Translations under genes and position numbers: made by a program | In this document: positions 33,584 through 38,574 of the stretch, in pieces | Position numbering within the stretch: position 1 is the stretch's first letter | Layout: each line of letters opens with the position of its first letter | The notes under the pieces: model-generated | What the model saw: only the letters and a program-made list of their open reading frames with translations | Databases searched by the model: none | What the model was told of the DNA's origin: nothing | DNA from: Burkholderiales bacterium | GTDB lineage: Bacteria; Pseudomonadota; Gammaproteobacteria; Burkholderiales; SG8-39 | Assembly (NCBI GenBank): GCA_026417035.1 | Contig: JAOAEA010000037.1 | Location: 1-38,574 of the forward strand | Direction: 5' to 3' | Length of the DNA: 38,574 bases

Positions 33584-33792
33584 TTCCCTTCCTCTCGTTC
33601 ACTCTTGCCCCCTCCCCCGCAGAGGGGGAGGGTCAGGGGTGGGGTGTCGGCCTTCCCTTCCTCTCGTTCACTCTTGCCCCCTCCCCCCGCAGAGGGGGAG
33701 GGTCAGGGGTGGGGGTGTCGTCGTTCCCTTCCTCTCGTTCACTCTTGCCCCCTCCCCCCGCAGAGGGGGAGGGTCAGGGGTGGGGGTGTCGT
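33584..33792. repeat. Tandem repeat, three copies of about 70 bp, between moaD and moaE
   Basis: Three near-identical units at 33584-33652 (69 bp), 33653-33723 (71 bp) and 33724-33792 (69 bp), with a degenerate partial copy before them (33556-33583). Each begins TTCCCTTCCTCTCG, contains a strong stem of the form CCCTCCCCC/GGGGGAGGG, and ends with four G-runs (GGGGG, GGG, GGGG, GGGG or GGGGG) separated by 1-3 nt, a G-quadruplex pattern on the plus strand. The hairpin core resembles dispersed intergenic repeats common in Proteobacteria. Confidence 0.9.
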
Positions 33793-33795
33793 GCA

Positions 33796-34050
33796 CTACC
33801 CCCCCGTGACCGGCGGGAAGAACGCGACTTCGTCGCCGGGCTTGATCGGCGTCGTCGGTTCGGCCATGTCGTGGTTCACCGCGACGCGCACCGACTTGCC
33901 TTGCGCGAGCGCCGCCGCCCAGGCGCCGCCCCGCGCCACGAGGTGCGCGCGCAGCGCCGCCACGGTCGCGACGCCGGCCGGGAGCTCGATCTCCTCGCCG
34001 CCCTTGCCGAGGTCTTCCCGCAGTTTCGCGAAGTAGAGGATCCTCACCAT
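33796..34050 (-). CDS. moaD: Molybdopterin synthase sulfur-carrier subunit MoaD
   Basis: An 84-residue ubiquitin-like protein (E. coli MoaD is 81). MVRILYFAKLREDLGKG is the typical start and the sequence ends FFPPVTGG; the C-terminal Gly-Gly is thiocarboxylated and carries sulfur into MoaE. The KSVRVAVNHDMA strand and KPGDEVAFFPP are family features. ATG at 34048-34050. It has its own candidate promoter 60-95 nt upstream. Confidence 0.96.
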   Translation of the reverse strand: MVRILYFAKLREDLGKGGEEIELPAGVATVAALRAHLVARGGAWAAALAQGKSVRVAVNHDMAEPTTPIKPGDEVAFFPPVTGG

Positions 34051-34115
34051 GTCGAAGCCTTCAACGCGGCAGGCGCGGAGAGCGCCACGCGCCGCAGGGA
34101 GAACGTCGTCGAAGC

Positions 34116-34144
34116 ATCCTAGGATGACGAGTCACCGCGGGCAA
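34116..34144 (-). promoter_or_regulatory. Candidate sigma-70 promoter of moaD
   Basis: On the minus strand TTGCCC (34144-34139, 4/6) and TAGGAT (34121-34116, 4/6) are 17 nt apart. The -10 overlaps a perfect 12-bp palindrome, CATCCTAGGATG (34115-34126), which could be an operator. Transcript start near 34109, about 60 nt before the moaD ATG. The rest of the 182-nt gap (34051-34232) holds nothing I recognise. Confidence 0.5.
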
Positions 34145-34232
34145 GCCGGATCCGCGCGCGGATCCCGCGCCGATCGTCACAGCGCTCCCGACCCGTCTTG
34201 CCCTGCGTCCTCCGCGACCTCTGCGTCGATGC

Positions 34233-35465
34233 CTAGCTCAGCAGCTCCGAGAAGGGCAGGAACCGCACCCGGTCGCCCCGCGCGATCGCCTGCTTCGGCG
34301 GATTATCCACCAGCCCGTCGCCCCACACCGTCGAGGTGAGGACGCCCGAGCCCTGGTTCGGGAAGAGCTCGAGCCCGCCCTCCGCGTCGAGCCGCGCCCG
34401 CAGGAACTCGCGGCGCGCGTCGGGCTTCGGCCAGTCGAAGTGCGCCGGCAGCGTGTAGGCGCGCGGCGCGACCGCGGCGACGCCCTGGCAGCGCAGGATG
34501 AAAGGCCGGACGAACACGAGGAACGTGACGAAGCTCGACACCGGGTTCCCGGGCAGGCCGATGAAGCGCGCGCTCGAACCGTCGCCGCGCCCGAGCGAGC
34601 CGAACGCGAGCGGCTTGCCCGGCTTCACCGCGATCTTCCACAGGTCGAGCCGGCCTTCGGCCTCGACCGCGGGCTTCACGTGGTCTTCCTCGCCGACCGA
34701 CATTCCGCCGCTCGTCACGACGAGATCGTTTCCGGCCGCGGCCTCGCGCAAGGCCGCGCGCGTCGCGTCGAGACGGTCGGGGACGATGCCGAGGTCCGTG
34801 ATCTCGCAACCGAGCGAGCGCAGGAGCCCCGTCAGCGTGAAGCGGTTCGAGTTGTAGATCGCGCCCTGCGGCAGCGGCTCGCCCGGCATGACGAGCTCGT
34901 TGCCGGTAAAGAACACCGCGACGCGCAGGCGCCTGAAGACGGGCAGCGTTGCGAGACCGACGGAGGCGGCGAGGCCGGCCGCCTGCGGCGAAAGGCGCAC
35001 GCCCGCCTCGAGGATGCGCGCACCCCTGCGGATGTCCTCGCCGGCGCGGCGGATCCACTCCCCCGTCCTCGGCGCGTGCTTGACGACGACGAACTCCCCG
35101 TCGATCGCGGTCGCTTCCTGCATCACCACCGCGTCCGCCCCGGGCGGGATCGGCGCGCCGGTGAACACGCGCGCGGCCGTGCCCGGCGCGAGCGGCTGCC
35201 CGACGGCGCCGGCGGCGATGCGCTGCGCGACGCGCAGGCGCGCGCTGCCCGACGCGCAGTCCGCCGCCCGCACGGCATAGCCGTCCATCGAGGTGTTGTC
35301 GAGCGGCGGCACGTCCACCGCGGACACCTGCGGCGCGGCGAGCACGCGCCCGGCCGCGTCGAGCGTCGCGACCGTCTCCACGTCGCCGACCGGCGCGGCG
35401 CCCTCGAGGAGCCGCGCGAGCGCCTCGTCGACCGAGAGGAGGCCTTGGGTCCGCGGCGCGTTCAT
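34233..35465 (-). CDS. moeA: Molybdopterin molybdenumtransferase MoeA
   Basis: A 410-residue MoeA (E. coli 411). Blocks include DVPPLDNTSMDGYAVR, RVFTGAPIPPGADAVV, the MPT-binding NDLVVTSGGMSVGEEDHV and PGKPLAFG, then GLPGNPVSSFVTF. It inserts molybdate into adenylylated molybdopterin to form active Moco in the cytosol. ATG at 35463-35465 overlaps the mobB stop as ATGA. The frame is open into mobB but homology begins at MNAPRTQGLLSVDEA. The C-terminal domain IV ends RFLPFSELLS, complete. Confidence 0.97.
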   Translation of the reverse strand: MNAPRTQGLLSVDEALARLLEGAAPVGDVETVATLDAAGRVLAAPQVSAVDVPPLDNTSMDGYAVRAADCASGSARLRVAQRIAAGAVGQPLAPGTAARVFTGAPIPPGADAVVMQEATAIDGEFVVVKHAPRTGEWIRRAGEDIRRGARILEAGVRLSPQAAGLAASVGLATLPVFRRLRVAVFFTGNELVMPGEPLPQGAIYNSNRFTLTGLLRSLGCEITDLGIVPDRLDATRAALREAAAGNDLVVTSGGMSVGEEDHVKPAVEAEGRLDLWKIAVKPGKPLAFGSLGRGDGSSARFIGLPGNPVSSFVTFLVFVRPFILRCQGVAAVAPRAYTLPAHFDWPKPDARREFLRARLDAEGGLELFPNQGSGVLTSTVWGDGLVDNPPKQAIARGDRVRFLPFSELLS

Positions 35466-35971
35466 TCCGCGGGCGCGGCGGCGAGGCCGCAATGCTCGAG
35501 CACGAACTCCGCGATCGCGTCGTGCTCGTCGAGGCCGAATTGCGGCAGCGCGATGTCGAACCGGCGATCGGTCGCCACGGCGACGATGTGATCGTCGTCC
35601 GGGTGCAGCGGCGGCTTGCCGTTCGCCGCGCGGAAGATCTCGAGCTTCGGCATCGCCTCCCACTTGAAGCCCTCGATGAGCAGCAGGTCCACCGGCGTCA
35701 TGCGCGCGATCTGCTCGGCGAGCGACGGCTCCTTCTCGCCGCGCAGCTCGTGCATCAGCGCCCAACGGCGGTCCGAGGCCACCAGCACCTCGGTGCAGCC
35801 GGCCTGGCGGTGGCGGTACGAGTCCTTGCCCGGCTGGTCGATGTCGAAGTTGTGGTGCGCGTGCTTGATGAGCGAGACGCGCATCCCGCGCGCGACGAAG
35901 CGCGGCACGAGGCGCTCGATCAGCGTCGTCTTGCCGCTTCCGGACCAGCCGGCGAAGCCGAAGACCTTCAT
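35462..35971 (-). CDS. mobB: Molybdopterin-guanine dinucleotide biosynthesis adapter MobB
   Basis: A 169-residue P-loop GTPase. GFAGWSGSGKTTLIERL has the Walker A at about 8-15; KHAHHNFDID, SYRHRQAG and LLIEGFKWE are MobB features. It assists MobA in attaching GMP to molybdopterin for bis-MGD enzymes; MobA is not in this window. ATG 35971 is preferred over one 39 nt upstream because GAGGA lies 4 nt before it and the family starts at MKVFGF. First gene of a mobB-moeA pair. A -10-like TAAAAT (36035-36030, minus strand) about 60 nt upstream may start transcription; no -35 is evident. Confidence 0.95.
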   Translation of the reverse strand: MKVFGFAGWSGSGKTTLIERLVPRFVARGMRVSLIKHAHHNFDIDQPGKDSYRHRQAGCTEVLVASDRRWALMHELRGEKEPSLAEQIARMTPVDLLLIEGFKWEAMPKLEIFRAANGKPPLHPDDDHIVAVATDRRFDIALPQFGLDEHDAIAEFVLEHCGLAAAPAE

Positions 35972-36035
35972 GGATCCTCTGTTGCGGATGCGCCGGTGCT
36001 GCGCGGCCATCCGGCGTGACGGAACGTCGATTTTA

Positions 36036-36473
36036 TCAAGGTGCCGGCGCGCGGCCGGTTAGGCGGTGCCACCAGCGCAGCCGCCCGCCAGGCGCGGGAT
36101 CATGGGACTCGAGCGGCTCGGGCCGATCGAGGCTGAAGATCCACCGGGGAGGGTGCTCGCCCGGAGCGCCATGGCTGCAGCTCGAGCCGAGGTTGCCCGG
36201 GTCATAGACCTTGACGAGCGTGGGGTCGGCGAGGTCGTCCGCGTAGACGATGCCGCAGTAGTCCTCCCGATGCTCGCGCCGCAGGAGCGCGCCGAGGTCC
36301 GCGAGCATCGGGCCGAGCGCGTCCGCAGCAACCGGCGCTGCCGGCGGCGGCTCGCCGAGCATCCAGGCGTGCCAGCCCCGCTTCGCGAGCATGGCGGCGA
36401 AGAGCGCGTCGAGGTCTTTCCACGCGAGGACGCCCCAGAGGCGGCCCCGGGCTCTCCGCGAGAACGGCGTCAC
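36036..36473 (-). CDS. Unknown protein downstream of the histidine kinase
   Basis: A 145-residue protein I cannot assign. The middle (REHREDYCGIVYADDLADP, then VKVYDPGNLGSSCSHG) looks like a conserved core with two Cys residues; the N-terminus is basic, and the C-terminus (PPRWIFSLDRPEPL, then LRWWHRLTG) is Trp-rich. No signal peptide or membrane segment. The start is GTG at 36471-36473, 12 nt after the histidine kinase stop, implying co-transcription; in-frame starts further in are possible. It could be a partner or accessory to the kinase, but this is only context. Confidence 0.7.
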   Translation of the reverse strand: MTPFSRRARGRLWGVLAWKDLDALFAAMLAKRGWHAWMLGEPPPAAPVAADALGPMLADLGALLRREHREDYCGIVYADDLADPTLVKVYDPGNLGSSCSHGAPGEHPPRWIFSLDRPEPLESHDPAPGGRLRWWHRLTGRAPAP

Positions 36474-36485
36474 GGGGCGAGGCTC

Positions 36486-38519
36486 TCACGCATGCGGTGC
36501 GTCCTCGACCGCGGCCCACGCCGCGCCCGCGCCCCCGGCCTCCCGGACCGCAGGCTCGGCGAGCAGCCAGACGGTGAACGCGGCCCCCTCGCCGGGGCGG
36601 CTCTCCACGGTGATCCGCCCGCCATAGCGCTCGACGAGCGCGTACGAGATCGAGAGGCCGAGCCCGGTGCCCTCGCGCTTCTTGGTGGTGAAGAACGGGT
36701 CGAAGACCCGCGACAGGTCCTCGGGGCGGATGCCGGTGCCGGTGTCGCGCACGGTGATGCGCACGCCGCGCTCGTCCCAGTCGGCGGTCGCGACCGTGAG
36801 CGTGCCGCCCTCGGGCATGGCCTGGATCGCGTTCACCATGAGGTTCACCAGCACCTGCTGCAGCTCGACGCGCGCGACGCGCACGCGCCGCGTGGCCGCG
36901 AGCGCCTCGACGATGCCGATCCGGCCGCGGGCGACGAGGTGCCGGACCAGGACGAGCGTGTCGGCGACCGCCGCGTTCGGGTCCACGTCCTCGAGGTAGC
37001 CGGCGTACTCCCCCGGCCGCGCGAACTGCAGGAGCTTCGTGACGATGAGGCGGATGCGGTTCACCTGCTCGCCGGCGAGCTTGAGCTCGTTCGCGACATC
37101 CTGCGCCCGCTCGCCGAGCAGCTCGCGCATGAGGTCGAGGTTGCCCTGGATCACCGCGACCGGGTTGTTGATCTCGTGCGCGACCCCGGCGGTGAGCTCG
37201 CCGATGGCGGCGAGCTTTTCCGACACGAAGAGCTGCTTCTGCGCGAGCTCGAGCTGCGCCGTGCGCTCGGCGACCTTGCGGTCGAGCTCGGCGTTCAGCC
37301 GCTCGAGCTCGGCGGTCTTCGCCGCGAGCGTGTCGAGCAGGCGGTCGAAGTGGCGCGCGAGCTCGCCGATCTCGTCCCGGCTGCCCGTCTCGCCCACGCG
37401 CGCGCCGGCGTCGCCGGCGGTCACCGCGCTCATCGCCGCGTTCATGCGCTCGAGCGGCGCGAAGATCGTCCGCGCCCAGCGCAGGAAGAACACGCTCGCG
37501 AGGATCGCCAGGCCGGCGAAGAGCGCCGTCATCACGCCGAGCGCGCCGGCCCGGGCGCGCCGGAAAGGCTCCTCGAGGAAGCCGACGTAGAGCATGCCGA
37601 CGCGGCGCCCGAAACTGTCGTGGATCGGCTGGTACCCCGACACGTACCAGTCGTTCACCACGAACGCGCGGTCGAGCCACACGTTGCCCCGCCCGAGGAC
37701 GCTGTCGCGCACGTCGAGGGAGACGCGCGTCCCGAGCGCGCGCTCGCCCTCGAACAGGCGCACGTTCGTCGCGATGCGCAGGTCGTCGAGGAAGAGCGTC
37801 GCCGTGCCGCGGCTGCCGAGCGGCAGCGTCCCCTCGCGGTAGACGAGCTCGTTGATCCGGTCGACGAACGCGAGGTTGCCGTTCAGCAGGACCCCCGCCT
37901 GCAGCGCGCCCGTCACGCGGCCCTCCGCGTCGCGCACGGGCGCCGCCGCGTGCACGACGAGACCGCGCGTCTCGGCGACCCGCGTCTCCTGCGGCGCACC
38001 GACGGCCGGCGCGGGAATGAACGCGCGCGCGGCGAGCGCGGGATCGAGCGCGTCGAGCTGCTCGGCGGAGAAGACGTCCAGCGCCGCGGCGGCGTTGCCC
38101 GCGAGAGCCTCGCGCACGACCGGCCAGTGCGCCGATGACTCGCCCGGCCAACCGCTCCCGGCGGCGGCGACCGGATGCCCGCGCGCATCGAGAAGGAGCA
38201 GGAAGGCGAGCCCGCGTTCCCGCGCCGCGCGCGCAAGGAGCGCCTTCAGCCGCGCCGGCGCCCCCGCCGCCAGGGCGATCTCGTAGGAGCTCGCGAGCGC
38301 GGCGACGCTCTGCCCGGTGTCGGCCACGACGGTCTGCAGATGCTGGTCGGCCACGGTCAGGTCCGCCGAGACCTTGTAGACGAGCAGCCGGTCGTAATAG
38401 GCGTTCGCCCAATAGAGGAGCAGGCCGACCACGATGGGCAGGGCGATGGCGATGGGCGAGAGCACCATCGCCAGCAGCTTGGCGCGCCCCGAGAGCGCGC
38501 CGGGCCAGGGCCACCTCAC
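36486..38519 (-). CDS. Membrane sensor histidine kinase with periplasmic cache-type domain and HAMP
   Basis: A 677-residue sensor kinase. Membrane segments at about 14-38 and 324-347 flank a periplasmic region of about 285 residues with a cache-like pattern (HWPVVREALAG, then GYQPIHDSFGRRVGMLYVGF). HAMP follows at about 348-400, with a coiled coil to 430. The HisKA domain has the phospho-acceptor His448 in GVAHEINNPVAVIQGN; the ATPase domain has N box NLMVNAIQAM (559-568), G1 DTGTGI (592-597), F box and G2 EGTGLGLSI. It autophosphorylates in response to an external signal. No response regulator is next to it inside the window. The listed start is GTG (38517-38519); the frame stays open to the window edge without another usual start codon, so the true start could lie upstream. 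Confidence 0.92.
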   Translation of the reverse strand: MRWPWPGALSGRAKLLAMVLSPIAIALPIVVGLLLYWANAYYDRLLVYKVSADLTVADQHLQTVVADTGQSVAALASSYEIALAAGAPARLKALLARAARERGLAFLLLLDARGHPVAAAGSGWPGESSAHWPVVREALAGNAAAALDVFSAEQLDALDPALAARAFIPAPAVGAPQETRVAETRGLVVHAAAPVRDAEGRVTGALQAGVLLNGNLAFVDRINELVYREGTLPLGSRGTATLFLDDLRIATNVRLFEGERALGTRVSLDVRDSVLGRGNVWLDRAFVVNDWYVSGYQPIHDSFGRRVGMLYVGFLEEPFRRARAGALGVMTALFAGLAILASVFFLRWARTIFAPLERMNAAMSAVTAGDAGARVGETGSRDEIGELARHFDRLLDTLAAKTAELERLNAELDRKVAERTAQLELAQKQLFVSEKLAAIGELTAGVAHEINNPVAVIQGNLDLMRELLGERAQDVANELKLAGEQVNRIRLIVTKLLQFARPGEYAGYLEDVDPNAAVADTLVLVRHLVARGRIGIVEALAATRRVRVARVELQQVLVNLMVNAIQAMPEGGTLTVATADWDERGVRITVRDTGTGIRPEDLSRVFDPFFTTKKREGTGLGLSISYALVERYGGRITVESRPGEGAAFTVWLLAEPAVREAGGAGAAWAAVEDAPHA

Positions 38520-38574
38520 GGGGCGGCGTCGCCCCGCGTCACGGGCGCACGCCCCAGAGCGCGCACTTGCGCTC

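Noticed and set aside
33584..33792. CRISPR array
   Set aside because: The units are contiguous and nearly identical over their whole length, with no unique spacers between repeats.
34051..34232. Molybdenum-cofactor riboswitch upstream of moaD
   Set aside because: The gap of 182 nt has only a promoter-like pair and a palindrome; I see no multi-stem structure of the expected kind.
36486..38519. Histidine kinase and the HTH-receiver protein as a cognate pair
   Set aside because: They are over 30 kb apart on opposite strands and nothing in the sequence links them.

Overview
The window is very GC-rich, gene-dense chromosomal DNA with short gaps and many 1-14 nt start/stop overlaps. Gene content (PxpABC, FadH, acetoacetyl-CoA synthetase, D-3-hydroxybutyrate dehydrogenase, glutaryl-CoA dehydrogenase, a branched-chain-type ABC importer, ClpB, a molybdenum-cofactor cluster) and protein style suggest a metabolically versatile betaproteobacterium, probably Burkholderiales-like. 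That placement is inference; there is no rRNA or other taxonomic marker. I see no tRNA, rRNA, CRISPR array, insertion sequence, phage gene or plasmid function. The window reads as ordinary chromosome carrying several unusual local arrangements.

Layout. 93-2618 (minus): pxpB-pxpC-pxpA, 5-oxoprolinase. 2739-4745 (plus): fadH, divergent from pxpB. 4865-5482: a regulator with an N-terminal HTH and a C-terminal receiver domain. 5505-7856 (minus): aacS followed by a small coiled-coil protein. 8003-11626 (plus): a 1207-residue DUF748/AsmA-like envelope protein. 11682-12125 (minus): UspA-type stress protein. 12363-15107 (plus): 3-hydroxyacyl-CoA dehydrogenase and glutaryl-CoA dehydrogenase. 15108-15752: non-coding, with two perfect inverted repeats. 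15753-17117 (plus): two tandem YqgE/AlgH paralogues, both with export signals. 17122-19734 (minus): clpB behind a good sigma-32 promoter, divergent from 19870-21189 (plus), a Ser/Thr kinase fused to a cyclic-nucleotide-binding domain. 21271-22059 (plus): bdhA. 22073-27812 (minus): livK-livG-livF-livH-livM plus an alpha/beta hydrolase. 27989-32222 (plus, divergent): a MalT/LuxR-type ATPase regulator and an acyl-CoA ligase, followed by a short duplicated copy of the ligase 3' end. 32346-35971 (minus): mobB-moeA, moaD, a roughly 70-bp tandem repeat, then moaE-fluC-DUF190. 36036-38519 (minus): a membrane histidine kinase and a small unknown protein; the upstream side of the kinase runs off the window.

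How the genes fit together. Many of the metabolic enzymes meet at acetoacetyl-CoA. GcdH gives crotonyl-CoA, the hydroxyacyl-CoA dehydrogenase yields acetoacetyl-CoA, BdhA makes acetoacetate from 3-hydroxybutyrate, AacS activates it, and FadH feeds unsaturated fatty acids into beta-oxidation. The liv importer, its translationally coupled hydrolase, the MalT-type regulator and the CoA ligase look like an uptake-and-activation unit for an unidentified carboxylic acid or ester. The best candidates for undescribed biology are the kinase/cNMP-binding fusion facing heat-shock clpB, the exported YqgE/AlgH pair, the HTH-receiver regulator with direct repeats at its promoter, and the hydrolase-importer-regulator-ligase locus.
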